A stretch of DNA of 62,046 nucleotides from Affinirhizobium straminoryzae (GCF_007004135.1 NZ_VJMG01000013.1:1-62046); one strand, 5' to 3'; shown: positions 8,465-17,641, numbered from the stretch's first letter. Notes: generated from the letters alone by a model not told the origin. Translations and numbers: made by a program.

Positions 8465-9433
8465 TCAGTCCCTGCGGCTCCACTCCACCCAGTCACGCAT
8501 CAGCCGGTGGGCAATGGCCCCGCGCGGCGGCGAGAACGGGCCTTCGCCGGCCGGATCCGCCTCCAGCATGGCCGCCACTTCGGCGCGGCTGAACCAGCGG
8601 CAATCGGCCAGCTCCTGCTCGTCGCGGCGGATGTCGGCCGACAGCGCCTCCGCATAGCAACCGATCATCAGCGAATGCGGCATGGGCCAGGGCTGGGAGG
8701 CGTGATAGCGCACCCGGCCGGTCTCGATGCCGGATTCCTCCAGCGTTTCCCGCCGCACGGCATCCTCGATCGTCTCGCCCGGCTCCACGAAGCCGGCAAG
8801 CGTGGAATACATGCCCGGCGCGAAATGGTGGCCGCGACCGAGGAGAACACGGTCGTTTTCCACATCCACGGTCAGCATGATGACGACAGGATCGGTGCGC
8901 GGAAACATCATGTGGCCGCAGGCGGGGCAGCTGCGCTTGTAGCCGCCGAGCTGGCTGTTCGTCCTGGTGCCGCACTTGCCGCAGAAGCGGTTGGCTGCAT
9001 TCCAGTGGGTCAGGCTGAGCGCCTGCGCCACCTCGCCGAGCGTTTCCTCGTCCAGCAGAGCGTCGCGGAAGGCCGAGCGGGCATCGGTGATCTTGAACTG
9101 CTTTTCGAGATCTTCCGCCGGCGTCGTCAGGCTGACGGCAAGCCGCGGCTCGCCATTCTCCCGGTAACCGAGCAGGATCAGCGCGTCCCGGTCGGGATGC
9201 AGGCCCGCCACCTCGTGCCGGGCAAACAGCGCATCCAGCACCTGGTCGTCATGCTTCAGAACCAGCTTGCCGCCGGCGAGGACGAGAATATGCGCGCCCT
9301 CATGGGCAAGCGCCTGATCCAGGCAATCTTCCGTGCGGTGTTCGGCGCCGCGATCCAGCCGGTTGCCGGAAAAGGCAGTCAGACGGCTTGCTTCCGGATG
9401 CGGCGCATCCGTTTCGAAAAGGGAGAGGGTCAT
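8465..9433 (-). CDS. nudC: NAD(+) diphosphatase / RNA deNADding enzyme
   Basis: This is a 322-residue Nudix hydrolase of the NudC type, which cleaves NADH/NAD+ and removes NAD caps from RNA. A four-cysteine zinc site is visible (Cys151, Cys154, Cys169, Cys172). The Nudix box runs from GFVEPGE at 214 to RETLEESG ending at 235. The diagnostic SQPWPMPHS motif of the NudC subfamily is at 246-254. Its start codon overlaps the stop of the HIT gene upstream (ATGA), so the two form one transcription unit devoted to nucleotide housekeeping. Confidence 0.95.
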   Translation of the reverse strand: MTLSLFETDAPHPEASRLTAFSGNRLDRGAEHRTEDCLDQALAHEGAHILVLAGGKLVLKHDDQVLDALFARHEVAGLHPDRDALILLGYRENGEPRLAVSLTTPAEDLEKQFKITDARSAFRDALLDEETLGEVAQALSLTHWNAANRFCGKCGTRTNSQLGGYKRSCPACGHMMFPRTDPVVIMLTVDVENDRVLLGRGHHFAPGMYSTLAGFVEPGETIEDAVRRETLEESGIETGRVRYHASQPWPMPHSLMIGCYAEALSADIRRDEQELADCRWFSRAEVAAMLEADPAGEGPFSPPRGAIAHRLMRDWVEWSRRD

Positions 9434-9840
9434 GATCCGATCGCCTCGTTCAGCGCGGTGAGGAAGGCATGCTTGCGGTCATTGTCGTACGGAACGGCCG
9501 TGCCAAAACCCCAGATCGGGCCGGGCCAGTTCGGATCGCCCTCGTGGCGCGCCACCACATGCACATGCAGCTGGCTGACGATATTGCCGAGCGCGCCGAC
9601 ATTGATCTTTTTCGCACCCGTCACCTGCTTCAGCGCCCCGGCGACCAGATTGGCCTCAAAGGTCAGCATGGCCTGATCGAGCGGCGTCAGTTCGAAGATC
9701 TCGGTCTTGCCGGCGCGCTGCGGCACCAGCATCAGCCAGGGCCAGCGGCTGTCCTTCAACAGGCGCAGCTGGCACAGACCAAGCGCGGTGACGAATTCGG
9801 AATCCCGTTCCAGCCGGTCATCCAGTACAAAAGGGCTCAA
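9430..9840 (-). CDS. HIT family nucleotide-binding protein
   Basis: This is a 136-residue histidine-triad protein. The triad segment reads QLHVHVVAR at residues 90-98, so the first His of the usual His-x-His-x-His is Gln, while the central His92 that acts as nucleophile and His94 are kept. HIT proteins hydrolyse or transfer nucleotidyl groups in the cytoplasm. The best start is TTG at 9840, because GGAGG lies six bases upstream and the protein then begins MSPFVLDDRL as in close relatives; the longer frame runs into the SRP RNA promoter. It is coupled to nudC. Confidence 0.9.
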   Translation of the reverse strand: MSPFVLDDRLERDSEFVTALGLCQLRLLKDSRWPWLMLVPQRAGKTEIFELTPLDQAMLTFEANLVAGALKQVTGAKKINVGALGNIVSQLHVHVVARHEGDPNWPGPIWGFGTAVPYDNDRKHAFLTALNEAIGS

Positions 9841-9890
9841 GGTGTCCTCCGAAGTTTTTCGTCTTGCTAGCAGTTTTTTGAAGGCTTGGC

Positions 9891-9919
9891 TTGCTTTTGC
9901 TGCGGGAAACGACGATATG
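9891..9919 (+). promoter_or_regulatory. Promoter of the SRP RNA
   Basis: A -35 box TTGCTT (9891-9896) and a -10 box GATATG (9914-9919) are separated by exactly 17 bases. The predicted start near 9927 coincides with the 5' base of the SRP RNA helix. Confidence 0.6.
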
Positions 9920-9926
9920 TCCCCTC

Positions 9927-10022
9927 GGGAGGTTGGTGGTGGACGAGCCACTCGCCAACCGGGTCAGGTCCGGAAGGAAGCAGCCCTAACGAGCCAGGCA
10001 CGGGTCGCCGTGCCAGCCTCCC
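9927..10022 (+). ncRNA. ffs: Signal recognition particle RNA (4.5S type)
   Basis: This is a short bacterial SRP RNA of about 96 bases. The universally conserved tip GGTCAGGTCCGGAAGGAAGC begins at 9962, and CAGCCCTAACG follows. The ends pair as a ten-base helix: GGGAGGTTGG at the 5' end with CCAGCCTCCC at the 3' end, with one G-U pair. The RNA binds Ffh and targets nascent membrane proteins to the translocon. It lies just upstream of dnaX, a common arrangement in alphaproteobacteria. Confidence 0.95.
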
Positions 10023-10108
10023 ACCTTCTATTCTTCGATGGTCAGCTTCCGGTCCGGCCGCAAGGCTGGCCAAAGGCTGCCATAGCCGATTGAGGCTCGC
10101 GGGACTTG

Positions 10109-12016
10109 ATGAGCGACACCGGGCTGACAGTTTCGGACACGACATCGACGGGTGGCACGGGCTACCGGGTTCTGGCGCGCAAGTACCGGCCCAAGGATTT
10201 CTCGGACCTGATGGTCGGCCAGGAGCCGATGGTCCGCACCCTCACCAATGCCTTCGAGACGGGCCGCATCGCGCAGGCCTACATGCTGACCGGCGTGCGC
10301 GGCGTGGGCAAGACGACCACCGCCCGCATTCTCGCCCGCGCGCTGAACTACAAGACCCCCGAGATCGACCGTCCGACCATCGACCTGCGGATTCCAGGCG
10401 AACACTGTCAGGCGATCATGGAAGGCCGCCATGTCGACGTGATCGAGATGGACGCCGCCTCGCATACCGGCATCGATGACATCCGCGAGATCATCGAGCA
10501 GGTGCGCTACCGTCCGGTTTCGGCGCGCTACAAGGTCTATATCATCGACGAAGTGCACATGCTCTCGACGCAGGCCTTCAACGGCCTCCTGAAGACGCTG
10601 GAAGAGCCGCCGGAGCATGTGAAGTTCATCTTCGCCACCACCGAAATCCGCAAAGTCCCGATCACGGTGCTGTCGCGCTGCCAGCGTTTCGATCTGCGCC
10701 GCATCAGCGCCGCCGATCTGGTCGGCCTGTTTTCCGCCATCCTCGGCAAGGAAGGCATCGGCTTCGAAGCGGAAGCGCTGGCGATGGTCGCACGCGCTGC
10801 CGAAGGCTCTGCCCGTGACGGCCTGTCGCTGCTCGACCAGGCAATCGCCCATGGCGGCGGTGCCGTTCAGGTGGAGACCGTGCGCGGCATGCTGGGCCTT
10901 GCCGACCGCGCCCGCATCGTCGATCTGTTCGAACATGTGGTGAGAGGCGACGTAACGGCGGCGCTGCAGGAATTTGCTGCGCAATACGAGGCCGGGGCCA
11001 ATCCGGTCGTCGTCCTGACCGATCTCGCCGACTTCACCCATCTCGTCACCCGGATAAAATACATCCCCGAGGCCGGCGACGACCCGTCGCTGAGCGAGGT
11101 CGAGCGCGTGCGCGGTGCCGAGTTTGCCGCAACGGTCGCGGTCACCACGCTGTCGCGCATGTGGCAGATGCTGCTGAAGGGCATTCCGGAAGCCGAGAAC
11201 GCCGCCCGTGCAGCGGGGGCCGCCGAGATGGTGCTGATCCGCCTCACCCATGCCGCCCACCTGCCCTCGCCGGAAGATGCCGCGCGTCGCGTCGCCGACC
11301 TGCTGAACGGCGGTGGCGAGGCCGGCGCCTTGGCCCCGGCATCCGGCAATGGCGGCGCCCGCGCCAGCCTTGGTGCTCCGCCGGTGACGGCGCGGGGACC
11401 GGAGAGCGGTGCGCCCGCGCCGCGCATGGCCGCCAATGGCGCTTCGGGTGGGCCGACCGCCATGCTCGCCGCCGTTCCCTCCACGCCGCAGCCAATGACG
11501 CTCGGTCGTACGGAAGAACGTGCGGCACCACAGGCCGCTCCGACCGCAGCTCCGGCGCCGAAAGTTCCGGTCACCTCGCTCGCCGACATTGCCGATCTCT
11601 GCGCCAAGAACCGCGATCCGAAGCTGAAGGCCCTGCTGCGCAGCTTCGTGCGGCTGGTCCGCATCGATCCCGGCCGGCTGGAGATCAACCTGCCGCCGGA
11701 TGCGCCGAAAAGCATCGTCGGCGACCTGCAGCGCCGGCTGGAGGAATGGACCGAAACCCGCTGGATGGTGATTCTCAGCCGTGAGAAGGGTTCGCCGACG
11801 CTCGCCGAGGTGGAAAGCGAAGCCCGCGAGGCGCGCCTCACCGATGCCCGCGCCGATCCCGACGTCGCCGCCATCCTCGCCCAGTTTCCGGGCGCCCGCA
11901 TCACCGACGTGCGCATCCGCGTCACCGAGGAGGACGAGGCCGAGGAGATCAAGCCACCGGCCACCATCGAGACGGACGAGGGCGACATCCTGCCCGGCGA
12001 CGACATCGAATTCTGA
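10109..12016 (+). CDS. dnaX: DNA polymerase III subunits gamma/tau
   Basis: This is the 635-residue clamp-loader ATPase of the replicative polymerase. Walker A is GVRGVGKTT at 62-70, Walker B/DEVH at 147-150 and the SRC arginine-finger motif at 189-191. An Ala/Pro-rich linker (about 395-490) joins to a C-terminal tau domain that contacts the polymerase. The zinc module normally found after Walker A is reduced: only Cys100 remains where four cysteines are usual. Start is ATG 10109, next to an in-frame TTG. ybaB follows 32 bases downstream. Confidence 0.95.
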   Translation: MSDTGLTVSDTTSTGGTGYRVLARKYRPKDFSDLMVGQEPMVRTLTNAFETGRIAQAYMLTGVRGVGKTTTARILARALNYKTPEIDRPTIDLRIPGEHCQAIMEGRHVDVIEMDAASHTGIDDIREIIEQVRYRPVSARYKVYIIDEVHMLSTQAFNGLLKTLEEPPEHVKFIFATTEIRKVPITVLSRCQRFDLRRISAADLVGLFSAILGKEGIGFEAEALAMVARAAEGSARDGLSLLDQAIAHGGGAVQVETVRGMLGLADRARIVDLFEHVVRGDVTAALQEFAAQYEAGANPVVVLTDLADFTHLVTRIKYIPEAGDDPSLSEVERVRGAEFAATVAVTTLSRMWQMLLKGIPEAENAARAAGAAEMVLIRLTHAAHLPSPEDAARRVADLLNGGGEAGALAPASGNGGARASLGAPPVTARGPESGAPAPRMAANGASGGPTAMLAAVPSTPQPMTLGRTEERAAPQAAPTAAPAPKVPVTSLADIADLCAKNRDPKLKALLRSFVRLVRIDPGRLEINLPPDAPKSIVGDLQRRLEEWTETRWMVILSREKGSPTLAEVESEAREARLTDARADPDVAAILAQFPGARITDVRIRVTEEDEAEEIKPPATIETDEGDILPGDDIEF

Positions 12017-12048
12017 CACCCGACACGACGAGACGAAGGAGCGACCCG

Positions 12049-12372
12049 ATGCGCGACATCATGGGCATGATGGGCAAGGTCAAGGAAATGCAGGCCAAGA
12101 TGGAGAAGGCGCAGCAGGAGATTGCCGCGCTTGAGGTCGAAGGCAAGGCCGGCGGTGGCCTGGTGACGGTGATCCTGAGTGGCAAGGGCGAGTTGCGCGG
12201 CCTGAAGATCGATCCGTCGCTGTTCAAGGAAGACGAGGTGGAAATCCTCGAAGACCTGATCGTTGCCGCCCACAAGGACGCCAAGGACAAGAGCGAAGCC
12301 CAGGCGCAGGAAAAGATGGCGGCGCTGACGGCCGGCCTGCCGCTGCCGCCCGGCATGAAGCTGCCGTTCTGA
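12049..12372 (+). CDS. ybaB: YbaB/EbfC family nucleoid-associated protein
   Basis: This is a 107-residue DNA-binding protein with the family opening [20 protein letters not shown], a long first helix, and the strand region [20 protein letters not shown]. EbfC/YbaB dimers bind DNA with little sequence specificity and influence nucleoid structure. GAAGGAG precedes the ATG. It follows dnaX closely; in many bacteria recR is the next gene of the same operon, but here a MOSC gene on the other strand lies between. Confidence 0.93.
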   Translation: MRDIMGMMGKVKEMQAKMEKAQQEIAALEVEGKAGGGLVTVILSGKGELRGLKIDPSLFKEDEVEILEDLIVAAHKDAKDKSEAQAQEKMAALTAGLPLPPGMKLPF

Positions 12373-12423
12373 GCCGGTTCGACGGCCCTCTGAGATTGCA
12401 AGCCCGCGCGCTCGCTCCGGCCA

Positions 12424-13035
12424 TCATCCGGCGATCAGCGCGCGCAGCCGCTCGCCGATCGGCAAGGAAAGGTAGCGGCTGCGGTCCTCGTCCGAGAGCC
12501 GTCCGGGGCGAAGATGCAGCAGTTCCGGCATGGTGACCGACGGCCCGGCAAAGGGCTGACAGGTCACCGCATCGCCCGCCTGCAACAGGCCCTGCCGCAG
12601 CACGCGGCAATAGAAGCCGGGGCGCGCCACCGCATTGAAACGCCGGGCAAAATGCGGATCACCCATGCGCTCGGACAGCGTGGAACAGGGCGTGCGCGTC
12701 GCCGTCACCTCCAGCAGAACCTCCGCCGTCTCGAAACGGTCTCCGACGCGGATGCTGCGGCTATCCACCCCCTCGATGATCAGGTTTTCACCAAAGGTGC
12801 CGGGCGGCAGCGTCATGCCGAGTTCCTCCTCCCAGGCGGAGAGATCCACCGAGCCGAGGCCATAGACGGCCTGGTCGGGGCCGCCGTGATGCTTGCGGTT
12901 ACAGACCGAATCGCCGACGAGCCCGTGCCGGTCGACCAGCACCGCCGCCGTGACCTCTGCCTTGCGAATGCCGGTTTTCGCGGATTTTCCGGGTAGTTTC
13001 CCGGCCTGGCCGATGCAGATGGCGGTGACTTTCAT
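12424..13035 (-). CDS. MOSC domain protein
   Basis: This is a 203-residue MOSC-domain protein (YiiM-like layout). The conserved segments are HGLVGDSVCNRKHHGGPDQA (about 40-60), TFGENLIIEG, and the cysteine in ATRTPCSTL (Cys about 120) that in the family can carry sulfur or bind molybdenum cofactor. Function is likely reduction or transfer on molybdopterin, but the substrate is unknown. ATG 13035 has GGAG eight bases upstream. It is convergent with ybaB and divergent from recR, which it separates from the dnaX-ybaB unit. Confidence 0.88.
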   Translation of the reverse strand: MKVTAICIGQAGKLPGKSAKTGIRKAEVTAAVLVDRHGLVGDSVCNRKHHGGPDQAVYGLGSVDLSAWEEELGMTLPPGTFGENLIIEGVDSRSIRVGDRFETAEVLLEVTATRTPCSTLSERMGDPHFARRFNAVARPGFYCRVLRQGLLQAGDAVTCQPFAGPSVTMPELLHLRPGRLSDEDRSRYLSLPIGERLRALIAG

Positions 13036-13091
13036 GCCGGGCACTCCAAAGTCGGATTCCGTTCCGGCCTCTTATGCTCTAAAAGCGGCGC

Positions 13092-13697
13092 ATGGCAAAA
13101 CGCGTTACCGGTCCCGAAATCGAAAAACTGATCCAGCTGCTCGCCAAGGTGCCGGGGCTCGGCCCCCGTTCGGCACGGCGGGCGGCGCTGCACCTGATCA
13201 AGAAGCGCGAACAGCTGATGGGGCCGCTCTCGGTCGCCCTCGGCGAGGCCTATGACAAGGTCAAGGTCTGCTCGCGCTGCGGCAATGTCGATACCAGCGA
13301 CCCGTGCACGGTCTGCACCGACGATCGCCGCGACCAGTCGGTGATCATCGTGGTCGAGGATGTCTCCGACCTCTGGGCGCTGGAACGGGCCGGTGCGATG
13401 AACGCCGCCTATCACGTGCTGGGCGGAACGCTGTCGCCGCTCGATGGCGTCGGGCCGGACGATCTCAACATCAAGGGTCTGATCACCCGCGTCAGCGAGG
13501 GCGGCGTGCGGGAAATCATCCTGGCGGTCAATGCCACGGTGGAAGGCCAGGCGACCGCGCACTACATCACCGACCGTCTGTCCGATCTTCCGGTGAAGAT
13601 CACCCGCCTGGCGCATGGCGTGCCGGTGGGGGGCGAGCTGGACTATCTGGACGAGGGAACGCTGACGGCGGCGCTAAGGGCGCGCACGGCGATATGA
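13092..13697 (+). CDS. recR: Recombination mediator protein RecR
   Basis: This is a 201-residue protein that with RecO (and RecF) loads RecA on gapped DNA. Features in order are an N-terminal helix-hairpin-helix ([15 protein letters not shown], 21-35), a four-cysteine zinc finger (Cys60, Cys63, Cys72, Cys75), and a Toprim domain from about 83 ([14 protein letters not shown]). A C-terminal Walker-B-like strand follows. Length and all motifs are normal. The stop is about 150 bases upstream of an intergenic palindrome leading into the lytic transglycosylase gene. Confidence 0.97.
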   Translation: MAKRVTGPEIEKLIQLLAKVPGLGPRSARRAALHLIKKREQLMGPLSVALGEAYDKVKVCSRCGNVDTSDPCTVCTDDRRDQSVIIVVEDVSDLWALERAGAMNAAYHVLGGTLSPLDGVGPDDLNIKGLITRVSEGGVREIILAVNATVEGQATAHYITDRLSDLPVKITRLAHGVPVGGELDYLDEGTLTAALRARTAI

Positions 13698-13846
13698 GGG
13701 TGACAGGAGGAGGCGATAGGTTGACAGGGCTTCTTCGGAACATTTTCACCCGACGGCATGATACTTCCGGATCGTCGGTGGACATGGACAGATCCACGAG
13801 ATTCCCCCTCTTCTTGAGTGGAACGACGACTGGATGGGTCACAAAG

Positions 13847-13990
13847 ACCCCTCCCCAATCCCCCCCCACAAGGGGGAGGGGCTTAACCTGCCGCGATCTC
13901 GTCGCCTTGATCGGGGCATGGCGGGGCCGCAGGTCCTCTCCCCCCTTGTGGGGGAGATGGCCGGCAGGCCAGAGGGGGATTGGGTGGGGG
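13847..13990. repeat. Rhizobial-type intergenic palindromic repeat
   Basis: Two C-rich/G-rich arms can pair over the whole element: CCCTCCCCAATCCCCCC on the left with GGGGGATTGGGTGGGGG on the right. Each also contains its own small palindrome (CCACAAGGGGGAGGGGC; CTCCCCCCTTGTGGGGGAG). The block TGTGGGGGAGATGGCCGGCA is typical of repeats scattered between genes in Rhizobium and relatives. The right end supplies the sequence directly upstream of the lytic transglycosylase start. It is an imperfect inverted repeat and not a known transposable unit. Confidence 0.75.
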
Positions 13991-13993
13991 ACT

Positions 13994-15241
13994 GTGTCAT
14001 TCAGCAGCAAGCTTCTCTCCGCCTTTGCCCTCGCTACGCTGACCACCCTCCCCGCCCTCGCGGCCCCCTCCAGATCCGAGGTGGAGGCGCAGTTCCGCAG
14101 CTGGATCAGCCGCGATCTCGCCCCCGAGGCCCGCAAGGCCGGTGTCTCGCAGGCGACGATCGACAGCGCCTTTCGCGGCATTCGTCTGAACTGGAGCCTG
14201 CCGGATCTCGTGCCGCCCGGCACCACGCCCCCGAAGGAACAGGACCAGAGCCAGGCGGAATTCTCCTCGCCCGGCGCCTATTTTTCAGAAACGCGGCTGC
14301 AGGCACTGGCAGCGACCGGCCGGATGCTGGCCGAAACGCATGCGGCGACGCTGCGCCAGGTGGAGCGCACCTATGGGGTGCCGGGCGCGGTAGTCCTTGC
14401 CATCTGGGGCCGCGAAACCGGCTATGGCCGCGCGAAGCTTCCCTATCCGGCGATCGAGGTTCTCGCGACCAAGGCCTTCATGTCGACCCGCAAGGCGATG
14501 TTCCGCGCCGAGCTGATTGATGCACTGCGCATCCTCCAGCATGGCGACGTGGCGCCGGGGCGGATGATGGGATCCTGGGCCGGCGCGCTTGGCCAGCCGC
14601 AGTTCATGCCCTCCAGCTATGCCCGCTATGCGGTGGATTTCGATGGCGACGGCCGCGCCGACATCTGGGATTCAGTGCCGGACACGCTGGGCTCGATCGC
14701 GCATTATCTTGCGCTGAAGGGCTGGCAGCGCGGCCGCGACTGGGGTTTCGAGGTGTCGATCCCGGCCGCTGTGTCCTGTGCTCAGGAAGGGCCGGATCTC
14801 GCGAAACCGATTGCCGCCTGGGCCGCGATGGGGATTGCCCGCACCTCCGGAAAACCCTTTCCCGCCCATGAGGCCAGGGTGGAGGGCATGATGCTGGTGC
14901 CCGCCGGCCGCCACGGGCCGGAATTCATCGTCACGCCGAATTTCTACGTGCTGAAGGAATATAACAATTCCGACCTCTACGCGCTCTTCATCGGCAATCT
15001 GGCCGACCGGATCGCCTATGGCGCCGGCGCCTTCGACGGTGGCTGGGGGCCGGTCGGCAAGATGCGCCGCTCGGATGTGCTCGCCATGCAGACGGCACTG
15101 CAGGCCAAGGGCTATGACGTGGGCAAGGCCGATGGTCTTGCCGGCTTCAAGACCCGCCGCTCGCTCGGCGACTGGCAGGCAAAGAACGGGTTTTCGCCGA
15201 CCTGCTTTCCAGACGAAGGCCTGAAGGCAAAACTGCGCTAG
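13994..15241 (+). CDS. Lytic murein transglycosylase (MltB type) with peptidoglycan-binding domain
   Basis: This is a 415-residue periplasmic enzyme that cleaves the glycan strand of peptidoglycan, forming 1,6-anhydro ends. Residues 1-24 are a signal peptide ending TLPALAA. The SLT-2 catalytic domain follows, with catalytic Glu141 in IWGRETGYG and the conserved GALGQPQFMPSSY at 198-210. A PG_binding_1 repeat occupies the C-terminus (about 345-410, LQAKGYDVGKADGLAG). GTG 13994 is chosen because it begins the signal peptide; the G-rich ribosome-binding region is the edge of the palindromic repeat. Confidence 0.88.
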   Translation: MSFSSKLLSAFALATLTTLPALAAPSRSEVEAQFRSWISRDLAPEARKAGVSQATIDSAFRGIRLNWSLPDLVPPGTTPPKEQDQSQAEFSSPGAYFSETRLQALAATGRMLAETHAATLRQVERTYGVPGAVVLAIWGRETGYGRAKLPYPAIEVLATKAFMSTRKAMFRAELIDALRILQHGDVAPGRMMGSWAGALGQPQFMPSSYARYAVDFDGDGRADIWDSVPDTLGSIAHYLALKGWQRGRDWGFEVSIPAAVSCAQEGPDLAKPIAAWAAMGIARTSGKPFPAHEARVEGMMLVPAGRHGPEFIVTPNFYVLKEYNNSDLYALFIGNLADRIAYGAGAFDGGWGPVGKMRRSDVLAMQTALQAKGYDVGKADGLAGFKTRRSLGDWQAKNGFSPTCFPDEGLKAKLR

Positions 15242-15341
15242 GGTCATTCCCGCGAAAGCGATAACCGGTTTCGCCCCTGCAACTGAATAGGAAACAAAAA
15301 AATGGAACGTCACCGGCGATCCCGCTTTCGCCGGAAGCGCT

Positions 15342-15797
15342 CTATAGGTTCATCTTGAAGCCCTCATGCGTCGCCTCGAAGCCGAGGGATTCGTAGAAGC
15401 GCAGCGCCTCCTCGCGGCGCTTGTCGGAGGTGAGCTGCACGAGGCCGCAGCCGCGCTTGCGGCATTCCTCGATGGCCCAGCCGATCATGAGGCGGCCGAG
15501 CCCACCGCCGCGTTCGCCGCTGGCGATCCGCACGCTTTCGATCTGTCCGCGCCAGAGACCCAGCCGGGAAAGGCCGGGAATGAAGCTCACCTGCAGGCAG
15601 CCGATCACCGCCCCATCCGCGCGGACGACCACCGCCAGCAGCTGGTTCGGATCCGCGTCGATGGCGGCGAAGGCCGCCTCGTAGCGGCTGTCGACGGGAT
15701 CGGACACCACCTCGCGGGAAAGACCCAGCGCATCGTCGGCCAGCATGGCGACGATGGCGCCAAGGTCCCGGTGCGCTGCCTTTCGTATCTCGACCAT
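15342..15797 (-). CDS. GNAT family N-acetyltransferase
   Basis: This is a 151-residue single-domain acetyltransferase. The acetyl-CoA pyrophosphate loop is SGERGGGLGRLMI (about 93-105), and the C-terminal signature RFYESLGFEATHEGF is complete. The length is normal for the family. The substrate is unknown; the family acts on amino groups of small molecules, antibiotics or proteins. It lies 16 bases downstream of the MFS transporter gene on the same strand and is probably co-transcribed with it. Confidence 0.9.
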   Translation of the reverse strand: MVEIRKAAHRDLGAIVAMLADDALGLSREVVSDPVDSRYEAAFAAIDADPNQLLAVVVRADGAVIGCLQVSFIPGLSRLGLWRGQIESVRIASGERGGGLGRLMIGWAIEECRKRGCGLVQLTSDKRREEALRFYESLGFEATHEGFKMNL

Positions 15798-15812
15798 CTG
15801 CCGCCCCTGCCC

Positions 15813-17453
15813 TCAGTGATGAAGATCGATGGATGTCTTGTGGAAGATGTCGTCGCCGGCATCGCGCGGCGGAATGGCCTGGCGCTCGATCATGCGGTGG
15901 ACGCGCGGCCCCTCTTCCCCGGCATGCAGGGCGCGGATGCGGGTCCACACTTCGGAATCAGCCTGGGTGCGGCGCTGGTTGTGGCGCACGTAATCCGCCC
16001 AGGTGGCGGTGTGATAGGTTTCCGTCCAGATGTCCGGGTTTTCCAGATCGCGCAGCAGCGCCCACTGGCGGGCGCCGTCGCGGATGCGGATGCGCCGGCG
16101 CTCCGACATCAGCGCCAAAAATTCCGGCACGTTCTCCTCGCGGATCACGTAATCGATGAGGAGAACGATGGGACCGCTGCGCGGCTGCAGATCGAGGCGG
16201 AGCGACGGTTCGCGGAACGTGTTGACCGGATCGAGGTTGAGGGTCTCGAGCGAAGGCAGCGCGAACTTCCAGCCGATGGCTGCGCCGAGCACCATGGCAA
16301 GGCTCGCCAGCATCAGCGCGGTGGCCACGCCGTGGTCTTCCGCCAGCCGGCCCCAGAGCCAGCTGCCGACCGCGACGCCGCCGAAGGCCGCGGTCTGATA
16401 GAAGGAGAGCGCACGCCCGACCACCCAGCGCGGCGTCGACAACTGCACCGTGGTGTTGAACAGGGACAGCGCCAGTACCCAGCAGGCCCCGGGAATGAGC
16501 AGAACGGCCGAGGTCAGCAGGGTGGATGTGGAGAGAGCCGCCACGACCGCGCTCACGCCGAAGCCGGCAAAGGCGATCCGGACGATCATTTCGCTGGAGA
16601 ACAGTTCCCGCAGTCTCGCATTGAGAAGTGCTCCGCCAATGGCCCCGATGCCGAAGGCGCCCAGCATGAAGCCGTAGGTCAGCGGACCGCCGGCCACCAG
16701 ATCGCGCGCGACGAGCGGCAGAAGCGCCAGGATGGCGCTGGCCGACAGGCCGAACAGCGCGGAGCGGAACAGCACGTTGACCAGCTTCGGCGACATCGCC
16801 ACATAGCCGAAGCCGGCCGAGAGCGCCCGCCCCAGCGTTTCGCGCGGCAGCTTGCTCGCAGGCACCTCCGACTGCCAGCGGATCAGCGCATAGATCAGCG
16901 CCAGATAGCTGACGGCATTGGCGGCAAAGGCGGCGGCGGCCCCGAAAGCCGCCACGATCGCCCCGCCGATCGCGGGCCCGAGGCTGCGGGTGATGTTGAA
17001 GCCGACGCTGTTCAGCGTGACGGCCGCCGGCAGGATGGCGCGCGGAACCATGTCGCCGACGGAGGCTTGCCACGAGGGGTTGTTAAGGGCCGTGCCGCAA
17101 CCGATCAAAAAGGTGAAGGCGAGAAGCAACCACGGGTCGAGCCAGCCGAAGAAGGCAAAGACAGTGAGCAGCACCGAAACGGCGAGCATGAAGCCCTGAG
17201 CTGCCAGCATGATGCTGCGCCGGTTGAAGTTGTCGGCGAGCGCACCTGCTACCAGCGAAAACAGCATGATGGGCAGCGCCGTGGAGGACTGCACCAGCGC
17301 CACCATGTTTTCCGAGCGGGAAATTGCCGTCATCATCCAGGCAGCACCCACGGACTGGATCAGTCCGCCGAAATTGGAGGCGATGCTGGCGATCCAGATG
17401 GTGCGGAATGTCTGGTGGCCGAATGGCGCCAGGGGGGAAACCCGCTCGGGCAC
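15813..17453 (-). CDS. MFS transporter (EntS/MFS_3 type) with C-terminal soluble domain
   Basis: This is a 546-residue inner-membrane protein. Residues 1-400 hold about twelve membrane helices in the MFS_3 pattern (FRTIWIASIASNFGG; ALADNFNRRSIM as the loop 2-3 motif). A soluble tail of about 130 residues follows, with IVLLIDYVIREENVPEFLAL, RDGARQWALLRDLENP and TYHTATWADYVRHNQR. This resembles the ABM-type ferredoxin fold found at the end of some EntS relatives. Family members export siderophores or drugs; the substrate here is unknown. It is divergent from rimP. Confidence 0.88.
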   Translation of the reverse strand: MPERVSPLAPFGHQTFRTIWIASIASNFGGLIQSVGAAWMMTAISRSENMVALVQSSTALPIMLFSLVAGALADNFNRRSIMLAAQGFMLAVSVLLTVFAFFGWLDPWLLLAFTFLIGCGTALNNPSWQASVGDMVPRAILPAAVTLNSVGFNITRSLGPAIGGAIVAAFGAAAAFAANAVSYLALIYALIRWQSEVPASKLPRETLGRALSAGFGYVAMSPKLVNVLFRSALFGLSASAILALLPLVARDLVAGGPLTYGFMLGAFGIGAIGGALLNARLRELFSSEMIVRIAFAGFGVSAVVAALSTSTLLTSAVLLIPGACWVLALSLFNTTVQLSTPRWVVGRALSFYQTAAFGGVAVGSWLWGRLAEDHGVATALMLASLAMVLGAAIGWKFALPSLETLNLDPVNTFREPSLRLDLQPRSGPIVLLIDYVIREENVPEFLALMSERRRIRIRDGARQWALLRDLENPDIWTETYHTATWADYVRHNQRRTQADSEVWTRIRALHAGEEGPRVHRMIERQAIPPRDAGDDIFHKTSIDLHH

Positions 17454-17552
17454 GGTGGACCTCGCTGTGATTCATGTCGATGCCTAAACTAGTCGTGGCG
17501 GCGGTGGCGGCAAGCGGAAATCCGGCCTTGCCGGGCCCACCCCGGCAAGGCC

Positions 17553-17581
17553 TTGCAATCGGCGGGTTTAGCGCGTATATG
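17553..17581 (+). promoter_or_regulatory. Strong promoter of the rimP-nusA-ylxR-infB operon
   Basis: A -35 box TTGCAA (17553-17558) and a -10 box TATATG (17576-17581) have the optimal 17-base spacing. Transcription would start near 17588, 20 bases before the leader terminator hairpin. Confidence 0.65.
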
Positions 17582-17607
17582 AACCGTAAATTCTTGATCG
17601 TCAGATG

Positions 17608-17641
17608 AAGAGTGGGCCCGCGAAGGACCCGCTCTTTTTTA
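17608..17641 (+). terminator. Intrinsic terminator inside the rimP leader (attenuator candidate)
   Basis: AAGAGTGGG pairs with CCCGCTCTT (nine pairs, one G-U) and the stem runs into TTTTTT. It sits between the operon promoter and the rimP start at 17701. Transcripts must pass it to express rimP, nusA and infB. An attenuator in front of rimP has been described in gammaproteobacteria; this element is in the same position. Confidence 0.75.

Noticed and set aside
15366..17492. A 708-codon frame antisense to the MFS transporter
   Set aside because: The MFS protein on the other strand has coherent membrane helices and family motifs; the antisense translation is Arg/Gly/His-rich noise.
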